64,000 bases of DNA from Linepithema humile (taxonomy: Eukaryota; Arthropoda; Insecta; Hymenoptera; Formicidae), in the NCBI RefSeq assembly GCF_040581485.1, contig NC_090128.1:45972931-46036930 (forward strand), in the 5' to 3' direction. Positions 41,401 through 55,043 of the stretch are shown in pieces. The notes below the pieces were generated by a model, which made no database searches, had not been told where the DNA came from, and saw only the letters and a program-made list of their open reading frames with translations. The position numbers and the translations under genes were made by a program. Positions within the stretch are counted from its first letter, which is position 1. Every line of letters begins with the position of its first letter.

Positions 41401-44400
41401 CACAGGTGTATGCATCGTCCAGCATTGATATTCGAGAGACACACGTAATGTTTTGACTGAATATATTACATTTGCCTATTTTCTCCTAGTACTTGACACA
41501 CATGGGAATCGCTGTTAACGATCTTTCTACGATCCCGTAGGAGGCGTACTTACACGTTTTGTATTTTTTCACGAATGACTCTGTTATTCATTATTGTGTT
41601 GTATGGTATCACATTTTGGGCGTTTCGTGACGAAATCGTCATTTTATTAATGTAGCAGAGAGTTTTATGATAATGTGTTTAAGCTCGAGATATATCATAT
41701 ATACTTTGTGTAACGTCGTTTTTATACCATCACTATATTGTTACGATATTATTATGGTGACTGTAGTGATATATTTGTATTCGAGAAGCATCCAACGCGA
41801 GAGATCTCTGAAATACTCGGCAGAGATATATATTTTAATCTTCTCCCATTCGCCAATTTTCGCATTAATAAGCAAGTAGAATTGAGAATTTCCGAATGGA
41901 AAATCAACGCGCGATCCAAAATCGTCCAGAGATCTTTCGCGCACTTTAGAGAGTTCTGATTTCACGTTTGAAATTTCATCTATCGATGTAGGGCTCGGTA
42001 AGTAAGTCTGCGATACGCAACTGAAAAGGGATATATATACCTCCTGGTGGAGAAATGTGTACAACACACGCACGCACACACACACACACACATACGCACA
42101 CACATATACACACGCAGGTGTCCCGTATCGGTCGAGCGGTCGTTATGGCGCATCTCGCCAGGCCAGGATCGCGTTTAAAGTGACTCCGCGGGGATGTACG
42201 CTTGCGAGGAAATCCATTTACGAATGCGGGGGAAGATACACAGGTGCCCCGGTCGCAAAGTTTACCACGCACCGCGACATTCGCGCGAAACGATTTATTA
42301 AACGCTCCTTCTTCCGCGCGCTTGCCGGGCGCGGCGGCGGTGGGGTAGGAGGGGTGGATGCGAGCGAGCTTATTTCTAACTTCACTGGCTAGTCTCCTCA
42401 TAAAGACACATTGGCCGACATTAACAGTTATGCTCGCTCGTAAATGTTCATTTCCCAAGCTACACTGTACGCGCGTTATACTCGTCGGCCGCATAGTACG
42501 AGCCCGATATTTATGACCGTGCTACAATTTTCCGTGGACCTTGCTCGCACACACACACACACACATACACACGCACGCATGCGTGCACACATACGTACAC
42601 ACATACGCACGCCGCACAGACACGCGTGCAGCCGAGGTGCGAGAAACTGACGACCGTGCATTGCACTTGTCCTTCCCGCGCCGCGATTGCGGGGGAAATC
42701 ACGCGGCGGAATGGATCGAAACAAATGGAGGGCGGTTATCGAGTTTCCGCAATTCCGCCGCAGATTCTCCCCGACGCGCGCGTCGTCGCGTCGAACGTGA
42801 ACCGGAAAAAAAAAATGGACTACGCAGCGGTGCGTGTGAACGCGCCGTTCCGCGTGATTTCGTTCCCGCTTTCGAGCCACCGCGACGAGAGAGATCGCGT
42901 CTAATCGTATACGTTGCGAGACCCGTTTCGCAGGTAAACGTTATATACACAGCCGACGAATGTAACGAGAGACCGGTGATCCGTTGCACGTATATGCGAA
43001 CGGTGTCCCTCATCACGCGAAACGCAAAACCGCACACGACGAGTGTGGCGGAGGGCCGGGACCCTCTCCCCCCCCCCTCCCCAACCCCCTTTTTGCAGTA
43101 GGACTTCCTCAAATCTTGGATCGATAAACGTTGTTTAGGTGCGGTGAATGCTGGTGCGCAACGCCCAGAGGTACATACATGCATTATCATGTCACAACGT
43201 AACGTTTATAGTTCCGCCGCGGATCTCGCCGTTTTATTTCGGAAACGGTCTGATGGAGGGGATGCGGACACAGCTTATGTGTACGACGAGCCAGGGCGAC
43301 CAGCCGTTCAACATCACGTGGTTGATGGACGAGAAACCGATTCAGGTCAGACCGAGCGACGGTGGTACATCGGTGTCGTCGGTGCAGACCGCCGCCGTCG
43401 CCGCCGCCGCTACCGTCGAGACCAGCAACGGCATACAGATAAGCGACTATCCGCCGTTTTCCAGCATCCTGACGATAAATAGCGTCAGCGCTAGCCACAG
43501 CGGCAACTACACGTGCCAGATTAGCAACATCGCTGGCCTGGCCGAGCACTCGACCAGCCTCTCAGTCGCTGGTTGGTGTCCCGAGAAAACTGACATGGTA
43601 GTCGTAAGAAAACTGTGTACATAATGCGTCCGCAAATAACAACCTTCCTTTTCGCTATCCTCCTACCCTTCTATCTTTCTCTACCCCTCACTCTCTCTCT
43701 CTCTCTCTCACACTCTCTCTCACTCTCTCTCTCACTCTCTCTCACACTTTCTCTTTCTCTCGCAACTTGTCCCCTCTTTTCTCGCGTATAGATGTGTATA
43801 CGCAATCATGTATACGCACATATATACAGGACAGGTATACAATAATCCGTATCATAACGCGGAATTTCGGAAGAGACATTCAGCTGAGTTTATTCGGTTC
43901 CCTTTTTATTTAATCCGCCCTCCCTCAGTCCTTCGAGTCACTCGGACGACTTTTTCCGTGTCGTTGATAACATCCCCCGAGAAGGGATACGCGCGATACA
44001 AGTCCCCATTCGCCGGATCGTAATCTTATATGTTAGTATCTGATTTCGCCAATTTGCAACGCCGCTTTCTATCCCTGAAAAAAGTTTCCCCCCCCAATAA
44101 CGCAAGTTGGACGGAAATCTTAAAAATTTATTTCACTTTTTGTGGAAAGCGTAAAGTTTTATCATAAAATACTTGTAAGAATCCCAAGTTCTTCGAAACT
44201 GTGTACATAAATTTTTAACTCGCGGGAAGTGTGAGAGCTTACGTCAAAGATTCTTTATTTATATTTCATTAAGAATATATAAAAATACAGATATTTATCT
44301 AAGTCGAGTATATAAACATTCTAAGAATAGTTTCAAAGAATCACTAATTATTAAATCACTAATTACAAGAAGTGACAATATTGAAGAATGTTTCGACATT

Positions 44401-47400
44401 TCTGAGAAATCTTCGTTTTAAAAAGAAATGCGATGCATAATATATTTGAGAAATAGGAAGGCTATTTACTAGTCACGTAACTAAAAAATTGATAGATTGA
44501 AGTAGTTGAGCAGGAAATCGGATACCATTATGCAACATTTAAAATAGTTTCGAGGATTAATGGATTAAATAGAGTCAAATATTAATGGGTTTCGCCGAAT
44601 TACATTCCTAATATATTACCATTGTGCTAAACAATTAGTTTCATTTATTTTCGGCTATTTCGATCAAAATTCTATACGAATGTAATGTAGAAAATTCCGT
44701 ACGTCCGTACGTATATGCATTATTCGGCAGAAAATAGCGACTCCATTTCTAATGGGCATAAAATGCGGCATGATCGTTAGGTTTTCGACATCTGAAAGCC
44801 ATTAAAGATTTTTCCACCGACTGTCGCGCGGCAAAGGAATTTTCTCAAAGCAGGATACGATCCCTTAACTTCCACAAAGCCGACGAAACGCTATACGCAC
44901 GCAACAAATTGGAAGACGAATGTACAAAGCAATTTTTCAAGAACAAACATCAAAGAGTAAGTAATAATCGTAATTGGATTTTCTATTGCGCTCACTAGAC
45001 GAGAACGCGGAGCTAAATAATTAAATTTAGTCATTTAGTCTTCTTACGCTAAAATTGCGAATTTTTTTTTAATCTTGTACAAAATAATCGCCGCGACAAA
45101 TAAAGATCGAAACGTTTCGCGTCTGCAATGTCGGCACAGTCGAATTTCTCAAGTCATCATGCTTGTATGTTCTTCGAAAATACTGCAGCCGTATTATATG
45201 GCATATATATAACTTCAGACCTTCGCAATATTTGCCTCGTCTGCCAAATAGAAGGCAATGCGCTTTCAAGTTCGCTTTGTGTTCATCATACGATGGAGTA
45301 CCGAGTGTAGTACTGTACTTTTCAGTTTTATAGTTTTGCAGTACCTTGCCGTCACGGTTTACGACGAGTATATATATATATATATGTATATATGTATGCA
45401 GACATCTTGTATTTCAATGCGATCTGCATGCATTGATATTTTTCGTACTACTACTTGGCCGCATTATGCATTTCTTATATTTACGCGGTCGGAAACAACT
45501 TAACATTTTTACCTTTTACATTCCGTATATTATGAAAAATTTTGTACTGGCTTTCGGACGTACTACTTATGCTCTGGTCGTATTATATATGTATATATTT
45601 AATTATACCATTTACGCCTCACCTTCTCTTTGAAATATTGAGTTTAAAGGAAGCAATTCGGCGAAAATACCGATTAATTTTTCTCTCATTAATCGTTAAC
45701 ATTTTAAAAAGTAAAAAGCCGAAATAGTGAGAGAGATCGATAAGCCCGATTCGAAATTGCAGTCGCGCTATCGAAAGCAATACCTGGCATGGTGCCGCCA
45801 TATCCCGATTTCTTTCGTTCGTCTCCGAGGATAGCTCGATAGAATTTTCATTTGTCGCTGGAAGTCGTGGATGTGCGTGCCGCGCAAGCAAGCGGAATGC
45901 TTCGACAGACGACATGGGATCGTGTACACGACATATGTATCGCCGACTTTACTTCTTTGCATGCTCGTCAGCGAAAGATAATTTGATTTTTACAATCGCC
46001 GTTGCGGCAGGACAATTTCTATTTGTGATTTTTAACGAGAGGATATCTTTCGATATAAGCGATGTAATTCAACACCCACACATGGTTTATTCCAGAATCG
46101 TTGATTCGACGTGCCGGTAAGGCCCAAAAAATTTATTGGTTTCTTATCGTTTCCTTTTTTTTTATTATTCCACGAGCAGCATCGCTGAAATCGATGTAGA
46201 CCTCGAAAATTGAGATTTCAATTTTTTTTTTTTAAACGTAGAAGTATTTCTCGTGTTCAGAGTTTTAAAGGACGTTCTCGCGAATGTAACTAGGTAGAGT
46301 ATTCGTAGCGAGTTGATATTCGAGACGTTGTGCTAATGTAATGCAACAATTGTCTATGACGGGTGTGCATAAGCATGCATTCGCGTAGTTTTCAACCTGT
46401 TTCTGGTTACAAGTCCCCCAGTTCCCCTTTTTTTTTTTGCGAGAGCGACTTGGAATGACGATGGAAGAATGTAAAAGTGATACTCCTCCTTATTACGTGT
46501 CTTTCTATTTTTGTATTATTACGGTAACACTGTCACGGTATCTCGTTTGCGTTTGTCGTTGTCCGTTGTCTGGAAGCATTTTATATTACATCCATCTTAC
46601 AGCTCTATTTACTTGGAATGGTGCTTGCGTTGTTACGTTCTTTATGATAATGACGGACTTTGCATTTTTGCATGATATTACGTTTTATATACTCGTACTA
46701 TTATGTGTATTATACTTTTCTTGACATATATTTATAATTCAATTCATACTACTCTCACGTACTAAACGGACAATCTTTTTTTTTAAATTATACTTTCCTC
46801 GATTTTATTTCTCTTTTTGTATGTTTTTTATATCGTATACTTTATATAATTTATGTAGAATGTTCAGTTTAGTTAAAGTACGTAGATTTGATAATAATTT
46901 CTCACTACAGAGATGCATGTTGTTCTCTTTTAGTTTTCATATTCTACTGAATCATTATTTCCTTGACATATGTATATTTGACGTTGCTTAGATTTTTCAT
47001 GAGGTTAAAAGTAGTTAAGTACAAAAAGATCCATTCTCATTTGTTTTCTATATTTATACATATACATAACATCGTCAATTCAAGTAATTTAGTCGTAGCC
47101 TTCATGGGTTTCGTAGTACAATATTGTTCTAATTTTCAGCGAATCGCGTAAGTATATAGTCTAGTTGAGAGAAAGATGCATGCGTCACACAATTATTAAC
47201 ACACTAGGAAAACATTAATTTAGTCGACGCCGCAGGTATTCGTCGCCGTTCGAACCGCGGTGGAATATCGATCAAATTTCCGAGCAATACAGCGCACCGA
47301 ATGTTCTGTAAATAACCTGTCATATCATTTTTAGACCAAAGTGATAAAAGATAAAATCACGTCTGGTTATAAAGTGAAAACAATGCCGCTTGATGATTTT

Positions 47401-50400
47401 ACGTGATGTTGTTTTTCAAAAAATAACACAAAATTACGAGATAGACTGTACATTACGTGCAATATATGTATATGAAATGAAAGGAATTTTCATAATCGAT
47501 TTATGATAAAACGAAGATGACGTGGTGACGTTAGAAAGCATGGAATACTTTTATTTTTGAACGTCAGCGTCGATTCAATGGTCATGTTCCGTTCATGAAT
47601 AACGCAATCTCATTATTCGTCATCGTGAACTCGCGAGGAATGAGATGTACGGCGACGGAAAACGAGGGGGCGTCGAGTAAGATATCTGGCAGATGTGTGT
47701 TCGAGCGAGTGGTAGATTTTAAGCCAATCGGTTCGTATTTTTAGTACCTCCGAGGTGGACCGTGGAACCTATCGACCAGAACGCGGTTGTAGGTCACGGC
47801 GTCTCCATCGCCTGTCAGGCCGAAGGATTCCCCATTCCGACTGTGACTTGGAAGCAATCTATCGGTAAGTCACGAGGTTCCCTTAAACGTGGGGATCTCG
47901 GGGTGCGAAGAAACTTTTCTCTCCGCTCTACTACTCCGGCGCAACGAGAGAGGTATTACGTCTCAGACGTGGCGCGAGAAATGAGAACGTTCATTCGCAC
48001 CTGATCTCTCTAAATAACGTGTAAGGAGTATTCTTGATGGAATCTAAATTCCTCTCCATTTCCAATAGGAATAGAGTTGTTAGTGGAACAATTAATCGTC
48101 TAATAACGATTGCGTCCCGTCAATCACGGATATCACTGGAAATCAAAATTATATCATTTATATCTGTCGATTTTCATTTCTACTCGACTCGCAAATGTAC
48201 ACGGCTTAGGTATTAATGCCCATTTTCTAATAATGTCTTGCGTTTTTGCTGATTAGTCGAGAGCTTTATTTGCGCGGATCCAATGTAAATTTCATTTAGG
48301 TTAAACAGCGAGAGATCGATGGCAAAAAAAGGGACGCGTCGAAGACTGTAATCAGTCTGCCACAATCAATCACAAATTTCGCTGAATCGTCGATCTCCAC
48401 GCAGTCAGAAATAAGCCCCACCCTGTGAACAGAGCCGTATAATTAGTTTCATCAATTTGCTGATCGCTGGATTTGATATAGCGCATTTCGCGAGTAATTC
48501 TTTTCTTCTTTTCTATTTTCCCGCCGCAATCCCGCTCTCGTTTCGGCTGTATTTTGCACCGTTTATCCTGATTTTATTTTCGCGGCCAATCGTTCCTTCG
48601 CCCGCGGCTACGTCAGATTACAGGGGAGCGCTTCGTATGTCTCGAAACGATGTAGTTGTATTAAAGTGATGAGATTGCTATCAAATCTCGGAATATTTTC
48701 ATTCGCATTAATTAACTACAGCAAACAGACAATTGCGCTCGCCTGTGAAATACTCTCGGGTTTTTTTTTCCCCCGCGATTGCATTACGCGAATATGTTTC
48801 CATCGCGCGCTATATGATATATTTTTTAAGTGATTTCGTTGCTCCAGATATTAATCCATAAAAATTTTGCTCGCCGCACGTATATATCTTCCAAGTTGCC
48901 GTGAAAAAAAAACAGATTTCGCGTGGATATTTATGTTTTTTCATCATTCACCGTATCGGGAAGGATGTCGGGAACCATCGATCCGCTGTCGAGCTATGCC
49001 CGCCGTGCAGATAGCAGCATCGGACGTGAACAGGAAAAAAAAAGAAAAAAGAAAAAAACAGCGTATCGAAGGAAGACATTTCGTGTCCCGTTACGACTTG
49101 CATTACACGAATGTAGGACGAATGTAGAACACGGCAGAGCAACGATGATTTTATTAAACTATGCGTAATATTGTTACAGCTCGTTTTTAGATTGAATAAG
49201 TGCACTTCGCGTTAGTCGAAGATGTTTCGAGCAACTACCGTAAGTTTTGATAAAACATAATTTCTCGCGAGACTCCCGGCGAAAAGACTGATTACTCAAA
49301 AGCGGCGCGCTCTCAAAGCGTTCGGTTTACCTTGCGAGGCAGGAGTTCTCGCGAAGTAAATCTTTACCGTTTGAAGTTATACAGATGGTATATACTTTGA
49401 TACATTTTCCACCTCTTCCCGCCGTTTATTTATGAAAAGGTAGAATAAGCGAATAAAGTCTACGCGGGAAAAGACGTTCGCGAGCATGCATTCCGCCCGT
49501 AGTCGTATTTAGCTTACAGCTACGTTTTAGAATCATTTAAACATTCATGTATTCAGAAATGCATTTAAAACATCTCATACTTAAGGAACTTTTTCCGCGC
49601 TATTTCTCGCCATTTACGTCGGTGTACACCGTGTTCTGTAACGGGCGTGGAGAACAAGGTGATATTTTTCTGCTTGGAAACTGAAATAATTCTTCCTTTA
49701 CTAAAACTGGAGACGTTGTATTTTCGCAGTTTATGAAGTTCTAAAATTGAATATCTCGGTAGCTGCGCCCGAAGTCAAAACACTGTAAAACTTGTTTAAA
49801 ATTGCGCGAAGAATTAAATTTTATTTATTATTTCCACTTCACAAACAACATTCTCCGAAATATTTTGTTTTTCTCGTCCGACACAACTCAAGGATTATTA
49901 GTTTAGGGACAATTTCCGTTTCTCCATACGCTTTTCAGTCTCAATTTTCGTGAATGTTCAATTGTTTGCAAATGCTTAATTTGACCTTTTTATTTTGCGC
50001 AAGATTCGAGTAAAATTGAAAATTCGATAGAACACGATTGTCTGTAAAATATGGGGTAATAATTCTGGCAGACAAGTCTATTATACGAGAACGTTAAGAT
50101 ATATCCTTGCACATTTAGGTGAAACTCCGGGTGACTACAGAGAGCTCGGATACGGCGGCACGGAGGGCGCCGGGGTGGCCAGAAACGGATCCTTAGTGAT
50201 CCCGCGGGTATCGCGAGATCACGCCGGATTCTATCTATGCCAGGCGAGCAACGGCATCGGGCCCGGCCTCAGCAAGCTCATTCGACTAACGGTTCATGGT
50301 AAAATATTCACGTAACCTGCGCGTTACCGCCACCCCGTCTGGATGCGAAGACTCGGTGTGCTCGGTAGAGTATCCGGGATTCCGGATCGGAGTTCATCCG

Positions 50401-53400
50401 ACATCGACGCGGGGTGACATCGCGCGAAAAATATATCGTTGGTAAAATTTTTCAGACCCATCCTCGAGACGAATTTTGTCGCTCGGAAATTATCTTTAGA
50501 GGATTAATGAAAAGAGCGGCAGAGAAATTTGCCATTTAATTCGTTATTACGCGACGTACAGATATATATTTTCACGGTGTGATGTGTAATGCAACAGTCA
50601 TGAATTTAATAAATTTGTTAATTTGAATTTGCACATGGTATGTCCACTGGAAATTCAATAGCATTACTACAATATTCGTCACTGGATAATTGCTTCGCAT
50701 CACTGGATGAAAGCCCCTCTGTCAGAGGTACACACACGCGGGCGCATACGCGCGCTCATTTCCGATAGCATCATGCGACGATAATTGATCTTTTTCCATT
50801 TGGCTAAAAAATAAACGCGCATTCGACAAAGCGCCGTAGATTGGCCGTGCCGATCTGAACGTGAAATTGGATCGTTCGTTTATAATTACGTATAAACAAG
50901 ACATCCGCGAGCTATCGCGAATATTTATTTACCTTATTTGATATTTATTGTGCGTCGCAAGGGGCGCAGTCAGCGTTTTGATGAAGAATTCTCGCTACAG
51001 CGGGCCCCCAAGTGACGGTGAGAACGAAACAGGAATCGGTGCGAAGAGGAGAGAGCGTGATATTGCGCTGCGAGGCCGAAGGAGACGCGCCTCTTGAACT
51101 TAGCTGGCGTGCTCGTGACAGCAAGATCGATCCTAATTACGATGTTAGGTTCGTATTGGAATTAATTATGCGCGTTTCGCGTGAAAGCTCACAGCTTTGA
51201 AATGCGCATACCATTTGACGCACGTGCTATTTTGACGCTACATCATCTTGCATAAATGAAAGTGCTCAAAGCGCGCGAGCGAGTCAAGTTCAGTATTTAT
51301 AAAGTCTACTGTACATATGAAATCGTGGAACTTGGTTCATTTTATATGAACTCGGATTAGACCGAAGATGTTTCGCGTTAAAAGAGGATCTTACATATTA
51401 CGGCTTTAGTTTATGCATATATTTTAAACTTTGCAAATTAAAGACTTAGTTCACCGTAAATACTTGGTTTACTTTTTTCTACGCGGCTAATATTAATCTT
51501 ACAAAATATGGTTTTACGCATTTTAAATAAAACTGCGAAAAGACTTATTAATATTCTTATTAAAAAATCTTATAAATTACAGATTGAGCATCAACTTTTG
51601 AATAAAATTTTGTATGTAAAACGTACAATCTTTAGCTTTCATTATAGATAAATGAAAAAAAAAAGAGTTTTATGTGGTAAAAGCGTATGCTATTGCATAT
51701 TTGATACGAAAGCGGGCAAACTTCACCACTATAGCCAATTATTCGATATTGCAGGAAAACCCGTTTTGTTGGCAGAACAGGAAAATCTTGTCGAGCAAAT
51801 TTGCTCGTAGGAACACGTTCATTTACTGCTAAAACAAAATAATCTACTCCTAGTGAATGCAATTTGTCGCATCGTAGTGACGCTATTAGTGACGGAATAA
51901 GAATTCATTTGTTATGATAGCGAAGTAGTTTGCGTTCAGCATTCAGCATAATTATTTTCAACAAATAAAATCAACATTCTTAATAAGTCTTCTCGCCGTT
52001 TACGTAATAATTAACAAAATTTGTTAGGCGACAGCGTAGAGTAAAGCGCGACAATCAAATTTTCTTCCTCCGTGTATATTTTCCACGAAATTCGCTATTT
52101 AAAGTAACCGTTGCTACAATTGCTTCGCGTATCGATTAATCGAAGCAACCGCTCATCTCGGGTTCTTGTTCAGATACGTGGTGGACAATACGATAGACGC
52201 ATCGGGACGCGTCACCACCGAGCTGCGGATCGTACAGACGAGCCACATGGACCGCGGCGACTACGTCTGCGTCGCCGCGAACGCCTACGGTCACGACAAG
52301 GCGTCGATCCACCTGCTCGTTCAGGAACCGCCCGATTTCCCACGCAATCTGCACGTAGCCGAGCAGGGCAGCCGGTCGATCCGGCTGGCTTGGTCCTCGC
52401 CGGCGACCGATCGCGATCCGAGCCACGCCAGCTCGCCCATCACCAAGTACATCGTGCAGTACAAGGAGGCGCAAGGTATACTTTTCCCTTTCCTGTCGTT
52501 TCCTCTTTTCGTGAATCAGATCTGTGATCGACTGCTATCGATCGAACGTTTAAAGTACACTCTCTCGTTCGAGACTGTCGCGCCCGTCGCCAACAGTAGC
52601 TATTTTTTTAACACATTAACTGTCACATTAACCCAAACTGTTCGGAATAATATCACCATTTGTTAAAAAGAATTTCGAAGTTGATCTAATGTTTCCATTC
52701 TATCACATTTTATCTCTTATGTGATGATAAATATAATCATGACGCAAAAACAAAACGTAACAAAAATAGGAGAGATAGCTTGCAATCTCACATCTTCAAT
52801 TGTATTTAAAAATCTTTACATTTCCTCGATTTATTAATTTGACAATCATGACAGGTTTATTATAAAATAATACTATTACTATATTGAAGTCATATATGTA
52901 TATTACACTTTTGGAAATCATGACGTTTATGTGCATGAGTAATATCTTTACGGGTGCTTTAATTTGTTATTCGGTTGCGAGTAGCGAAAATAAGCGTATA
53001 CTAAGTAAAAAGTAAAAATTGCATCATTCCGAAGAAAATGCTTTACACGGGTGATGTGGCGGCGAATGTGTTGCAAGAGATTTTTCAGTGTTTTTTTTAC
53101 GAATTTCAAATTTTTTAAATTAGAATTACGGTTGTAATACGCGCTTTAATATAGTCCAATTAATAGTTGCTTCAGGATACGCGCATATATGTATATATAT
53201 ATAAATATGGCGGAAATTAAAAACGTTTGGATAATTTTCTATTTACTGTTGGCGTACGCGATTAATCCCAACGGCTGATGTAGATATTGCGTTATTACCG
53301 CGCATATTGGTGAAAGTAATAGCAGAATTTTTTCGTGCTTGCTCGTACGATAGTTAAAAATAAAAAAAAAGTGGGAAAAAAAAAACGGAAAGAAATATCG

Positions 53401-55008
53401 ATGTACAGCACACGGTAAACAGCGCCCCATTACATTCTCGATCCATCGTCATTATACGCGTACGTGCGTATTCACAGTGCGCTTGGCGTCTCTATCATCT
53501 GGCGCGCAATATCATATTGGACGTTAGAGTTAACACTACGATGTCTTCCGTTAAAAGGCATTATTCGAGAATAACGCCGCGGCTTTCACCGCCGGGGGAG
53601 TCATTAATCATTTATCCTTCGACGTTGCTCCACGTCCCGCTATTCGTTTAGGATTTATTTTGGATTTATTTCATGGCTTTTACCGGACCTCGTCCGTTTT
53701 CTCTTCCTATCAGCCCGCACCCGCCGTCAGCCGGTGTTTAAACGAACGCATGTCAAAACGATCGAAATTCCATTAACACGAATAACGTAATATGTATCTC
53801 ATTAGTAAGTAATAATTCGATCGCGGAATGTATGTCTACCCGCGGGGCTCCTATCCCGATGAAATATTTAGCTCTTTAATTCCGTTATTTGAGTTATTTG
53901 AGTTATTCGAAAGAGCAATTATACGAAAGAATATATACAAAATAATAGGAATAGATCAATATGATGATTAACTTATACGTAAAGAAGTGTGGCAAAGAGT
54001 TTGATAATAATCAAATATCGATAAATGCGTTATTGTTATGTTCCAGAAACGATAAATTAATAAGAAAAGAGTAATAAAAAATTAATTTAGTGCATCGAAT
54101 ATACATTTTTTAAATTAAAATTTGTTCATATTAATAGAAATATATGAAGTCCTATTTTTGTTTTCTGTCGGCGAAACAAGAAGATACAAATCAAATTAAA
54201 TAATTTATTTGTGTAATGTATTATTATACCATATGCGTGTAGATATTATATGTACAATGCATCTTGCAATACATACATGTTTTATATATATATAACATGT
54301 AACGCATGTTGTTGAACGAAAAATATTTCGCATTTTATTAAAACGTTATATTCCACGGAGCAACTCTAGCAAATACAAGCTAAATATTTTCTCTCATAAT
54401 ACGCTGTTTTGTGACGTTGCTTGAAGATGCACGCGTGCAACGTAACGCGATGTAGTCTGTCGCACGGGCTGCAACTGTCAAGAGCAATGGTAATTACATC
54501 GCTGCTCTCTTCTGTAAACTGTTGAGTTGATTTCATATAACAACGCCGCGAATTTGTTTGTGATTCGTACACCTATATAATATATGCAGGCCGCAGGAGC
54601 AATTCCGTTCTTTGATGTTCTTCCGCATGTTTGAGTCCGGGAGCGCGCGATGCACGTTTCTCACTGATCAATTTGTTTAGCAAAGGGCTATCGGCTGTTC
54701 ACACACCGCTACATTTTCATCGCTGTCGAACTCTTTGACATTCCACGCCGCGAGATATTTTTGCGATTCTCTTTCTACGCGATATTTTAATTATATTTGC
54801 ATTTTCATATTTTTTTCGCCGACTTGGACGTCTGTTTACGCTCTCGGTGTATATATTTCTTCTTTGCTTTCCATATTTTCAGATCGAGGCATTGCATAAC
54901 ATGTTAATTATAAGTTTAAATTATAATTAATAAGATCGTGTATTGCAAAGTAGTTTATTGAAATATAAAGGAAGCGCTCTCTATTTTCTAAAGCGGCTGT
55001 CTATATAC

Positions 55009-55043
<35 letters not shown>

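Larger units (their letters stand above)
39735..43211. other. Intron between the two Ig7 exons (3.5 kb)
   Basis: Contains a T/C-rich tract (39816-39913), a CT/ATCT microsatellite (40731-40797), a short TA run (41131-41148), two CA arrays (42062-42115, 42547-42612) and a C-rich decoy acceptor (about 43064-43098). The GC-rich part at 42600-43080 has long open frames without recognisable domains. No third Ig7 exon is seen. Confidence 0.75.
43572..47744. other. Intron after e10B (4.2 kb)
   Basis: Begins with a long CT-rich tract (43641-43777), then becomes AT-rich with a TA repeat at 45369-45396. No exon is recognised. It ends in GTATTTTTAG. Confidence 0.75.

Noticed and set aside
43099..43211. 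Extending e10B upstream to the strong C-rich acceptor
   Set aside because: From the AG at 43097-43098 the frame hits TAA almost at once; from the AG at 43137-43138 the exon would be out of frame with Ig7.
43572..43601. Later e10B donors (CATG|GTAGTC, AGTC|GTAAGA)
   Set aside because: Both end the exon in phase 0, whereas e11 requires phase 1. GTTGGT at 43572 is the only donor that fits.
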